Below, one piece after another: positions 1 to 7,308 of a DNA stretch of 64,000 nt. Made by a program: the position numbers and the translations under genes. The notes under the pieces were generated by a model. It saw only the letters and a program-made list of their open reading frames with translations, was not told the DNA's origin and ran no database searches. The stretch covers positions 1-64,000 of the forward strand of contig JAUNBG010000001.1 of assembly GCA_030527205.1 (NCBI GenBank). Reading direction: 5' to 3'. Each line of letters starts with the position of its first letter. The stretch's first letter is position 1. The DNA is from Planctomycetia bacterium. GTDB lineage: Bacteria > Planctomycetota > Planctomycetia > Pirellulales > Thermoguttaceae.

Positions 1-5
1 CTGCA

Positions 6-578
6 ATGAAGGTTTTTACAACTGGTCAGGTCGCCAAGATCTGTAAGGTAGCCCCTCGCACGGTCAGCAAATGGTTCGACTCGGGGCGTCTAAAGGGTTA
101 TCGTATTCCCGGATCACAGGATCGTCGTATTCCTCGCGAATACCTGATCAAATTTCTGAAGGAACATGGAATGCCGACCGGAGATCTCGAAGACGAGACT
201 CAGGCGAAAGTTCTAATTGTTGCTCAGGATCAGGTTCTGATTGAGAATGTCAAACGTGAACTCCCTGTGGAAAAAGCGTTTAAAGTCTCAGTCGCGGCAA
301 GCGGCTTTGACGCCGGAATTCAAGCGGAAAGCTTTCATCCGGATTGCATTATCGTAGACTTTTCAATCGGACGAACGGAGTCGCTCCAGATTTGTCAAAA
401 TTTAAGACGAAATCCGGAGTTTTCTGAAGTGATTCTAATCGCGCTTCTCCCGGATGACGGAAGTAGTACGAGTTTTGATCGTTCTAGTATTAATGAAACA
501 TTCAGAAAACCGTTCGATTCCGCCTTGTTAGCGGAAAGATTACGAACTCTTGTTGGTTCGCGTAAAGAACTTGTCTGA
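6..578 (+). CDS. HTH-receiver fusion regulator
   Basis: A 190-residue protein with an N-terminal MerR/excisionase-like helix-turn-helix (residues 5-55, including TTGQVAKICKVAPRTVSKWF) joined to a response-regulator receiver fold (about 68-185). In the receiver the likely phospho-acceptor Asp118 (IIVDFS) and the conserved Lys168 (FRKPF) are present. The paired acidic residues after strand 1 are reduced to one Asp (IVAQDQ, Asp75). The order is the reverse of a classical response regulator, with the DNA-binding part first. It is likely a transcription factor. Whether it is phosphorylated is uncertain, and no histidine kinase is in the window. Only five bases lie upstream in the window, so the ribosome binding site cannot be judged. 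Confidence 0.8.
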   Translation: MKVFTTGQVAKICKVAPRTVSKWFDSGRLKGYRIPGSQDRRIPREYLIKFLKEHGMPTGDLEDETQAKVLIVAQDQVLIENVKRELPVEKAFKVSVAASGFDAGIQAESFHPDCIIVDFSIGRTESLQICQNLRRNPEFSEVILIALLPDDGSSTSFDRSSINETFRKPFDSALLAERLRTLVGSRKELV

Positions 579-738
579 TTTCGTATTTTTCAGTTTTGTT
601 CGAAGTTTTGCCTGTCATTTTCCGAAGATCGTAATTCTTCAAAGGAGGACTTTTTTTCGGAAGGACGTTCGACGAAGGAGAAATCTCACGAAAACAAAAG
701 GAATAACGAAAGAGTATTCAATGTTTTTGGAAGAAATC

Positions 739-776
739 AACCGCTTGATTTGAAAAGGATCAAGCGGTTTTTTTTG
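739..776 (+). terminator. Intrinsic terminator
   Basis: A perfect 11-bp stem, AACCGCTTGAT (739-749) and ATCAAGCGGTT (759-769), with a 9-nt loop is followed directly by a run of T. This is a textbook Rho-independent terminator reading plus strand, placed about 160 bp after the HTH-receiver gene. The long tail between stop and hairpin could hold a small RNA, but nothing else supports that. Confidence 0.85.
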
Positions 777-806
777 CGCCTTTTTGAACGTTTTTTTTAT
801 AAGAAC

Positions 807-835
807 TTGTCGATTTTTCGTTTGTCTGTTATATT
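807..835 (+). promoter_or_regulatory. Candidate sigma70-type promoter for the ROK kinase
   Basis: TTGTCG (807-812), a 17-bp spacer and TATATT (830-835) lie upstream of the ROK kinase start at 951, just after the terminator of the preceding gene. The -10 box matches five of six bases and the -35 box four of six. The leader would be about 110 nt. Confidence 0.4.
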
Positions 836-884
836 TGTGAAGAGTTTCTTTGGTTGTTTGATTATAATGAATGAAATGTTTATT

Positions 885-912
885 GAATTCCTTTTCGTTC
901 TCGAAAGAATTC
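885..912. promoter_or_regulatory. Imperfect palindrome in the ROK kinase leader
   Basis: GAATTC (885-890) and its flank TTTCG face CGAAAGAATTC (902-912), giving a hairpin or dyad with a two-base bulge, between the candidate promoter and the start codon. It could be an operator or a leader hairpin. There is no direct evidence of protein binding. Confidence 0.3.
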
Positions 913-950
913 TATATTAATGAGAAAACCTTTATTAAATGGTTTGTTTA

Positions 951-2165
951 ATGGCAGATTCCCAAATTCTCGCAATAGATATTGGCGGCTCAAAATTGTT
1001 GACCGCCCTGGTTGACGTTCATGAGATAACGTTATGCAAAGGGGCAGAAGATGTCAATCCAACGTTGGCTCAGGGAGAAAACCGGAAGCGTATTGAGCGA
1101 GAGGTTTTGTCAACAGGATTCCGCCCCTCGTTATCGGCTTTGCATTCCAGCGACCAGGGCGTTTCAACTGGTTTGAACAACAAGAACGCAGATGTTGTTC
1201 CAACAACCAGGTCGCAGGAAACAACTTTTGGTTCGAAGCGAAAAAAGGCCGTTTTATCAGGAATCAGCAAAAGGCTTTTATATAAGACGTCGCAAAAAGC
1301 GGATATATTACGAGAAATTGATAAAGCGATTGGCGAAACATTCAGGCAAACAGGAAAAGACTGGATCAATATTTCGCAAATAGGTCTTACAATTCCGGGT
1401 TTGGCGGACGGCAAACGGGGAGATTGGATTTTTGCGCCATTTTCAGGAATTGCCGATTTTCCGATTGCTTCCATTCTTTCGCAAAAATATGATCGCGAAG
1501 TTTTTGCGGATAATGATGTCAATGCTTGCGCCTGGGGCGAAAAAATCTTTGGAGTTTGTCAAGATATTGATGATTTCCTTTGGATAACAATAAGCAATGG
1601 AATTGGGGGCGGTCTTGTTTTGAATGGCCAAATCTATCCAGGAACCTTTGGAGGAGCCGCAGAATTCGGGCATTTTAATATAGTCGAAAACGGCAATCTT
1701 TGCGGTTGCGGCAATCGAGGTTGTCTTGAAGCTCATGCGGCAGGGCCGGCGATAGCGCGACGATTTCGAACGATTTTGGATAATCGGGCAAATGAATTGA
1801 TTCGTTTTGCCGCAGCATCAGGGCAAAAAGAGTTTGAAGATCAAACAGATTTGGATATATCAGCCGCTTCAATTGCTCAGGCGGCCTATAATGGCTATGA
1901 GTTGGCCATTCAGGTTTTTAATGAGACAGGCCATTATTTGGGTCGAGCGGCAGCATTTGCGGCAAATTTGATAAATCCGTCAAAAATTATCATAGGCGGG
2001 GGAGTTTCTGGCGCCTTTGATCTCTTTCAACCGGAAATGGAACGAACCTTTTGGTCGCAAGTCATTGGAACAGCCAATAAAAATGTTAAAATTGAAAAAA
2101 CTGGACTCGGTTATGAAGCGGGACTGTTTGGAGCTGCCTCATTAATTTATCAAAAACGGGATTGA
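951..2165 (+). CDS. ROK-family sugar kinase with an unusual insertion
   Basis: ROK proteins phosphorylate glucose or related sugars with ATP in the cytoplasm, or act as repressors. Visible motifs: the N-terminal phosphate-binding ILAIDIGGSK (residues 6-15), the catalytic Asp in FADNDVNA (Asp188), and the zinc motif CGCGNRGCLE (about 251-260) preceded by EFGHFNI. No DNA-binding domain is present, so a kinase such as glucokinase is more likely than a repressor. Start ATG 951 is preferred over ATG 939 because it places the ATP motif at the usual distance. The total of 404 residues is some 80-90 longer than usual. The excess lies between about residues 25 and 115, is rich in Ser, Lys and Asn, and its DNA contains a palindrome (1151-1214). 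The stretch between motif and insertion is otherwise normal, and the frame is open. The exact sugar is unknown. Confidence 0.85.
   Translation: MADSQILAIDIGGSKLLTALVDVHEITLCKGAEDVNPTLAQGENRKRIEREVLSTGFRPSLSALHSSDQGVSTGLNNKNADVVPTTRSQETTFGSKRKKAVLSGISKRLLYKTSQKADILREIDKAIGETFRQTGKDWINISQIGLTIPGLADGKRGDWIFAPFSGIADFPIASILSQKYDREVFADNDVNACAWGEKIFGVCQDIDDFLWITISNGIGGGLVLNGQIYPGTFGGAAEFGHFNIVENGNLCGCGNRGCLEAHAAGPAIARRFRTILDNRANELIRFAAASGQKEFEDQTDLDISAASIAQAAYNGYELAIQVFNETGHYLGRAAAFAANLINPSKIIIGGGVSGAFDLFQPEMERTFWSQVIGTANKNVKIEKTGLGYEAGLFGAASLIYQKRD
1151..1214. repeat. Palindrome inside the ROK kinase gene
   Basis: GAACAACA (1175-1182) and TGTTGTTC (1193-1200) form a perfect 8-bp stem with a 10-nt loop, and CGACC (1151-1155) and GGTCG (1210-1214) form an outer pair. 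It falls in the part of the protein that has no counterpart in ordinary ROK kinases, consistent with an in-frame insertion of a small palindromic element. Confidence 0.5.
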
Positions 2166-2494
2166 GTATAACATTTTAGCCAAGAAATCAGGAGTCGCAA
2201 AACAGGTCTTTTTTGCAATCGGAAAAAAGTCTATCCTCAAACGATCAATTAAGGTTGAATTAATGTTGCGCTGAAGCATTCAGAGGCAGAAAAAAAGAAA
2301 AAGGGATTAAGGAAACAAATCTTTCCCATTTTAACCTCATTTACAATAAACAGTCGAGACGTTTTGTTGTTGAGTTATTATTGTCCAGAAAACGCCGATT
2401 GAACAATAGAATTGTCTCGATATTTATTTCGCAAAATATTGCGATTCAATGTTATTTTAAGAACAAGATGAAACAACGAAAATGAGAGGCGAGA

Positions 2495-2643
2495 GTTTTG
2501 TGAATGTTATAAATAGACGTCTGTTGTTTTTTCCCAAGATTCGGGACAACTCTTGGGATCGGATGCGGACGGGACGTTTGCGCTCCAGGGCTGTTTGTTC
2601 TGCGACGGGGGCAGACGATAAATAGAAATTTAACAGAGCGCTA
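2495..2643 (+). repeat. Dispersed repeat family 1, copy A (~149 bp)
   Basis: Shares long identical blocks with 12907-13052 and 62662-62810: GTTATAAATAGA near the left end, a central hairpin, a GACG..GCGCTCCAG block, and CGATAAATAGAAATT near the right end. The hairpin arms here are CCCAAGA and TCTTGGG. The rest of the 603-bp interval between the ROK kinase and the Hsp70-like gene (2166-2768) holds no ORF or other signal that I can support. Confidence 0.85.
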
Positions 2644-2768
2644 GAAAGCGAATATCATCAGTTTTAGTCTTTGACGCGTCGCGGAGAAGAAAGATTTTTT
2701 GATTAGAAATCTTCTATAAAATATTAAATATTGCAACAATATTGGGATTATTTATCGGAACAATTGAA

Positions 2769-4691
2769 ATGCCAGCCAAATATGTCATTGGAATTGATTT
2801 GGGAACGACAAACTCCGTTTTAGCTTATATTCCATTGGAAGGAGAACAGGCGGAAATATCTTTGTTGGAAATTCCTCAAATGATTGCGCCGTCAACAATA
2901 GAAAATCGAACTGCATTGCCTTCTTTTCTTTATTTTAGTACGGAAGAAGAAAAATTAGATTGTTTGCGAAATTTGGGGACAGAAATATCTTTTTTGGATT
3001 CAAAAATCATATTGGGTGAATATGCGCGAAAACGTTCCGCAGAGGTTCCGGATCGAATTGTTGTTGCAGCGAAATCCTGGCTTGCGAATCGTCGAGTTGA
3101 TCGACATCAAGCGATTCTTCCCTGGGAATCAGCGTCTGATTTTCCGAAGATATCGCCAGTTCAAGCTTCTCAATATTATTTGGAATATCTGGTTGCAACT
3201 TGGAATAACGCATTTCCGGAGAATCCCATTCAAGATCAAAATGTTGTTTTAACCGTTCCAGCGTCATTTGACGAAAGCGCTCGGGAATTGACTCGGGAAG
3301 CCGCTTTTGCCGCCGGTCTTTCTCAAGAGACGATTTTTCTTGAAGAACCGCAAGCGGCCATCTATTCCTGGCTCGCAACAGTTGGCGATGATTGGCGAAA
3401 AAGACTCGGCGTGAACGACGTTCTGCTTGTTTGCGATGTCGGCGGCGGAACAACCGACTTGTCTCTTGTTCGCGTTGAAGAAGAGAATGGCGAATTTTTT
3501 CTCCGGCGTCTTGCCGTTGGAAATCATTTGCTTATCGGCGGCGATAATATGGATCTTGCTCTGGCTTATCAGGCGGCAGAACTTTTTTCGGAGAAGGGAA
3601 TGACTTTAAATCCCTGGCAGTCGATTTCGCTTTGGCATTCTTGTCGAACAGCTAAAGAAACGCTTCTTCAATCGTCGAATACAATAACGGATTCGAAAGA
3701 TTCTTATAAACTTTCGATCCTTGGCCGGTCGAAACGGTTAATAGGCGGAACGGTTTCCGTTGATTTTCCGAAATCACAGATTTTGGAGACTATTTTTAAT
3801 GGTTTTTTCCCGCTTTGTGATCTTTCAGATCGTCCTAAACGTCGTTCTTCGATAGGAGTTCGCGAACTTGGACTTCCATTTGAGCCCGAAACAGGAATAA
3901 CAAAACATATTGCGGCTTTTTTGCAAAATCAAAAACAATCGTCCGCGATTTCAACAGACCAGATTCGCCCGACTCATTATTTGCTCAATGGCGGAGTTTT
4001 TAAAGCAACGGCGCTTCAACAGCGTTTGAAAGAACAATTTTTGCATTGGTTTCCAGATTTTCCGCCTCAAAATCTATTTGAAGAAACAGATCTTGATCAT
4101 TCAGTAGCCAAAGGGGCAGCTTATTATGCTTGGACAAAACAACATAATGGCGTTCGTATTCGAGGCTCCCTGGCTCGTTCCTATTATGTCGGAATCGAAT
4201 CCGCAGGTTTGGCTATTCCAGGAATGTCGCGTCCCTTGAAAGCGCTTTGCGTTGCGCCCATTGGAATGGAAGAAGGAACTTCTTGTCAGGTTCCGTCAAC
4301 AGAGTTCGGTTTAATTGTCGGAGAACCCGCTGTTTTTCGTTTTTTCAGCTCAACAACGCGTCGAAATGACCGGCCAGGCGCGTTACTGGATCAATCGTTA
4401 ATCGATTCATTTAATGATTCCGAAAACGAAAATATTGATTTGACTGAAACCGATCCAATTGAAACAACGTTGACGGCAGAATCGGCTTATTCCGCTTCAT
4501 CTGAAGACATTTCTTCATCAAGAACAAATGCTTCTCCTGAAACATTTGATCAGGAGGACGAATATGTCCCGGTTCATTTTCAAACTAATATTACCGAATT
4601 GGGCGTTCTTGAAATTTGGTGTAAAGATACTCAGTCAGACCGGCGCTGGAAACTAGAGTTTAGTGTGCGAGAATCAAATGATGTTAATTGA
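2769..4691 (+). CDS. Hsp70-like ATPase (DnaK-related)
   Basis: The actin-like ATPase fold of Hsp70 is clear: phosphate-1 motif GIDLGTTNSVLAY (from residue 8) and phosphate-2 motif CDVGGGTTDLSLV (about 220-232), plus a third glycine-rich stretch HYLLNGGVFKA near residue 400. The protein has 640 residues but its C-terminal half does not resemble the DnaK substrate-binding domain. It has an SYYVGIESAG segment, then an acidic Ser/Glu-rich linker (about 550-600), then a short beta-like tail. No DnaJ or GrpE gene is nearby. It is probably a specialised chaperone-like ATPase of the kind often found in Planctomycetes, with unknown client. ATG 2769 is chosen over TTG 2742 because the ATP motif then begins at residue 8. 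Confidence 0.8.
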   Translation: MPAKYVIGIDLGTTNSVLAYIPLEGEQAEISLLEIPQMIAPSTIENRTALPSFLYFSTEEEKLDCLRNLGTEISFLDSKIILGEYARKRSAEVPDRIVVAAKSWLANRRVDRHQAILPWESASDFPKISPVQASQYYLEYLVATWNNAFPENPIQDQNVVLTVPASFDESARELTREAAFAAGLSQETIFLEEPQAAIYSWLATVGDDWRKRLGVNDVLLVCDVGGGTTDLSLVRVEEENGEFFLRRLAVGNHLLIGGDNMDLALAYQAAELFSEKGMTLNPWQSISLWHSCRTAKETLLQSSNTITDSKDSYKLSILGRSKRLIGGTVSVDFPKSQILETIFNGFFPLCDLSDRPKRRSSIGVRELGLPFEPETGITKHIAAFLQNQKQSSAISTDQIRPTHYLLNGGVFKATALQQRLKEQFLHWFPDFPPQNLFEETDLDHSVAKGAAYYAWTKQHNGVRIRGSLARSYYVGIESAGLAIPGMSRPLKALCVAPIGMEEGTSCQVPSTEFGLIVGEPAVFRFFSSTTRRNDRPGALLDQSLIDSFNDSENENIDLTETDPIETTLTAESAYSASSEDISSSRTNASPETFDQEDEYVPVHFQTNITELGVLEIWCKDTQSDRRWKLEFSVRESNDVN

Positions 4692-4892
4692 TTTGCGCCA
4701 TTTTTAATCAAGATTTCGGAAATCGAATGGGTTGATCAGCTTTGTCCTTTCGAATTCTGTCTGTTTTTTTGCGGTCTTGCGAAGCGCGAACTTCGGAATT
4801 TTCAAAAGTTTTGGGGCAATAAGAAACGAATCAAAGAAAGAATAGATTTTTTGATAATCGGGTTTTAATTGTTTTTATTGAATTTAGCGTTT

Positions 4893-5246
4893 TTAGTTTT
4901 TATTTGGGGGTTGATGCCTTTTTTGCAAATTTTGAGGCTTTTTCTCATTTGATTTTTGGGAATTGCTTTGATAAGATTGAATGTTGTCGCCCATTTCTTT
5001 TCCGGGTTTAAAAACAACAGTCTTTTTTGCCTCAATCCAAACATTTTCGCCAGTTCGAGGATTTCTTGCCATTCTTGGGGCTCGTTCTTTGACAACAAAA
5101 ACGCCAAAATTTCGTAATTCAATGCGTCCTTCTTTTTTCAGACCATCAATAATAGCCTCAAAAGTTTTTTGAATCGCTTTGTGAGCTTCTTTCCTGGGCA
5201 GATGAAGTTCTTTTGAAATAATGCGAACAATATCTTTTTTTGTCAT
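4893..5246 (-). CDS. HU/IHF-family DNA-binding protein
   Basis: A small basic nucleoid protein that bends DNA as a dimer. The HU core spans residues 1-92, with the DNA-binding arm at FVVKERAPRMARNPRTGE (containing the RNPRTG consensus) and a KKTVVFKPGKEM end. A Lys/Gln/Asn-rich tail of about 25 residues follows, longer than in E. coli HU. ATG 5246 is chosen because AGGGGAAA lies just upstream; the open frame continues to 5288 without a better start. A strong promoter is found at 5377-5405. Convergent with the Hsp70-like gene. Confidence 0.93.
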   Translation of the reverse strand: MTKKDIVRIISKELHLPRKEAHKAIQKTFEAIIDGLKKEGRIELRNFGVFVVKERAPRMARNPRTGENVWIEAKKTVVFKPGKEMGDNIQSYQSNSQKSNEKKPQNLQKRHQPPNKN

Positions 5247-5376
5247 ATCAATTTCCCCTTTTTTTGTTTTTGATGAACAAAGTTCCAAGAAGAGTAATGG
5301 TTATAAAGAAAAAAGCATTTTCTATTTTGCCTCAAAAACTAAATGTTTTCCCAGAAATCAGACGATGTTTGCGAAC

Positions 5377-5405
5377 ATTATACGATACAAAAAGCAAAGC
5401 GTCAA
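5377..5405 (-). promoter_or_regulatory. Sigma70-type promoter of the HU gene
   Basis: On the minus strand TTGACG (5405-5400), a 17-bp spacer and a perfect TATAAT (5382-5377). It is the best consensus promoter seen in the window. The predicted leader before ATG 5246 is about 120 nt. The rest of the 5247-5925 interval contains only this promoter and the MITE-like copy at 5765-5876. Confidence 0.8.
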
Positions 5406-5764
5406 GTATTTATTATCGAAACATTAAATAAAAAAGAATATTGTTTTTTTATCAAAGTTGTAAGTTTCCGAAATAGGAAAGCGGCACGAAAAACAAAAAA
5501 CAGAGGTTAAGAAAAGATAAAACGGCCAATTAAGAACGGGGAGACAATTAAGTTTTTCGCCAAATCGCTTAAAAATTCCGGTTCATTGGATTCAAAAACT
5601 TGCAAACGAATCGGCAGATCAAAAAAGAGAATGTCTGTTGTCGTTGGCGACTTTGTTCGAGAAATTCAGTCAAAAAGCCAACCAGACGACAGATTTGTGT
5701 TTCTATAAATTTTTTTCGTTTGTTGGTTTGTGAACACAGAAATCAGGGAATTTCAACAGGTTTG

Positions 5765-5876
5765 AAGGAAGTTCTAAAAACCGAGATTTTTCAACAACGC
5801 ATTTCTGGTAAAATCGTTAAAACGAGTTTTTGCGGAAAAGACGTCCGCGCTCCTAAGAAGTTTTTAGAACTTCCTT
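5765..5876 (+). repeat. MITE-like repeat family 2, copy 1 (112 bp)
   Basis: Bounded by perfect inverted repeats AAGGAAGTTCTAAAAAC and GTTTTTAGAACTTCCTT. The inside matches 31503-31614 and the reverse complement of 46603-46714, and all three copies are exactly 112 bp. It encodes no transposase and lies between the HU promoter and the NlpC/P60 gene end. The 96-residue frame that crosses it is not considered a gene. Confidence 0.85.
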
Positions 5877-5925
5877 TGGGTTTATCTTAATGAGGACATA
5901 TTATTGAAAGACGATTGAAATAATC

Positions 5926-7143
5926 TTAAGGAACAGGTTGATAAAACGGATTATTTTCAACCGGCATAAAAGAATTGGAAAAGGGAGCGTCAATGAGTCG
6001 GGTTGCTTTGACAAGGCGACTCGTTCGAAACTGGAAGAAATTGTCGGATCGATTTGGATCCAAACTGTTAATTTTAACAGAAGTCGCCGCATGAATGAAT
6101 TCGGAATCCCCTAAATAAATTCCAGTATGAGTAATCCCGAGATTTGTTTCGCTTTTGGGGGTTCCAAAATAGAGCAAATCGCCCGGTTTCAGATTATGAT
6201 AACCTTCAGAAACGTCAATGTTGATTCCGTCTCGCATTTGTTGACTTGCATCGCGTAAAATAATAATGCGATTCAGAAAGAAAACAATCGAAACAAAACC
6301 GCTGCAATCAATTCCTTTCGTTGACGTTCCCGCCCAAAAATAAGGAAACCCTAAAAACTTTTTCGCTGTTTTTGTCACATTTTCAGCGGAAAGATCGCGC
6401 GTTGCCAACCAAATATCAAACGGAATGGAAGATTCTTTCAAAATCCAACCGATTCGGCCATCCGGAAACGCGACTTGATAGAACAATTCGTTGTCTGAAT
6501 TTTCCAACGTTAAAACGTTGCCAGCAACGAGATCTGAAATAGTCGAACTATCTTTATCTGGTTCAGAATAAACGAAACCAAAAAAATCTGTGAAGACAAT
6601 TTTTGAAGCGGATATCCATGAATTGTATTCGTCTTTTGTCATAGGCTGAACAGAGCCGGAAGTTGTATAACCGAGATAACCATTTGGCATTTGAATCCGA
6701 ATCCAACCGGAATTTTTTGCTTTGTCAATAATCCGAACGGGCATTCCTAATAAAGCTTGCGTTCCGAGTTCCGCGGAATAGTCTGGATCATAACGGAGAT
6801 TGATAACCGATAAAGTAACGACGCCATAAAATCGATCATTTAATTCGGCATTTTCTTGCGGCGCTATAATGAAATCGACTTGGTAATGAGGAAAATCCTT
6901 TTTTAAGAGTTCCAAAACCGCTTGCTTTGCTTCGGGCGAAGTTGTTTTGCCATTTAAATAAGGTTGCCCATTCATTTCGCCGAGCGACCATTCAAAAACC
7001 CCCAATCGCCAATCGGGACGCCATTGGTTTTGAATGAGTTTTAATCCTTTTTCCAAATCTTCGACAGACTTTTCCTGCGAATATCCGAAAGAAAAACCAA
7101 AAAGCAAATAAAGTAACAGAAAAAAAGAGAATCTTGTTTTCAT
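5926..7143 (-). CDS. NlpC/P60 peptidoglycan endopeptidase with SH3-like domains
   Basis: A 405-residue exported protein with a signal peptide (residues 1-22, ending FGYSQ). Two SH3-like beta-rich repeats follow (about 105-165 and 180-240, each with a GW/GY segment such as GWIRIQMPNGYLGYT). The C-terminal NlpC/P60 cysteine peptidase has Cys280 in the DCSGFV motif, His339 in THTGIYLG and a third polar residue, His351, in FIHAA. Such enzymes cleave the D-glutamyl to diamino-acid bond in peptidoglycan stem peptides in the cell envelope. The start ATG is preceded by GGAAAG. It ends in an Asn/Pro-rich tail. It shows that this lineage is likely to have or handle peptidoglycan. Confidence 0.9.
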   Translation of the reverse strand: MKTRFSFFLLLYLLFGFSFGYSQEKSVEDLEKGLKLIQNQWRPDWRLGVFEWSLGEMNGQPYLNGKTTSPEAKQAVLELLKKDFPHYQVDFIIAPQENAELNDRFYGVVTLSVINLRYDPDYSAELGTQALLGMPVRIIDKAKNSGWIRIQMPNGYLGYTTSGSVQPMTKDEYNSWISASKIVFTDFFGFVYSEPDKDSSTISDLVAGNVLTLENSDNELFYQVAFPDGRIGWILKESSIPFDIWLATRDLSAENVTKTAKKFLGFPYFWAGTSTKGIDCSGFVSIVFFLNRIIILRDASQQMRDGINIDVSEGYHNLKPGDLLYFGTPKSETNLGITHTGIYLGDSEFIHAATSVKINSLDPNRSDNFFQFRTSRLVKATRLIDAPFSNSFMPVENNPFYQPVP

Positions 7144-7308
7144 TTGAATAAACTTTCCATTTATCCAGAAATTGGAATCAGTACGGGCTTTGCTCTTTTG
7201 ACATCTGTTCGTTGTTGTCGATCAAACGACTCCAACGAACCGGGCTTTTAACAGATTTGATTCTAAATCAGAACCGCATCGTTTAAAAAAGCGTTTTTAG
7301 AAAATAAA

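Noticed and set aside
721-753. Ten-codon ORF ending inside the terminator hairpin at 739-776
   Set aside because: It looks like a possible leader peptide, but there is no run of regulatory codons, no alternative hairpin and no biosynthetic gene next to it.
5600-5890. 96-residue plus-strand frame
   Set aside because: It runs across the MITE-like element and has no ribosome binding site or recognisable motif.
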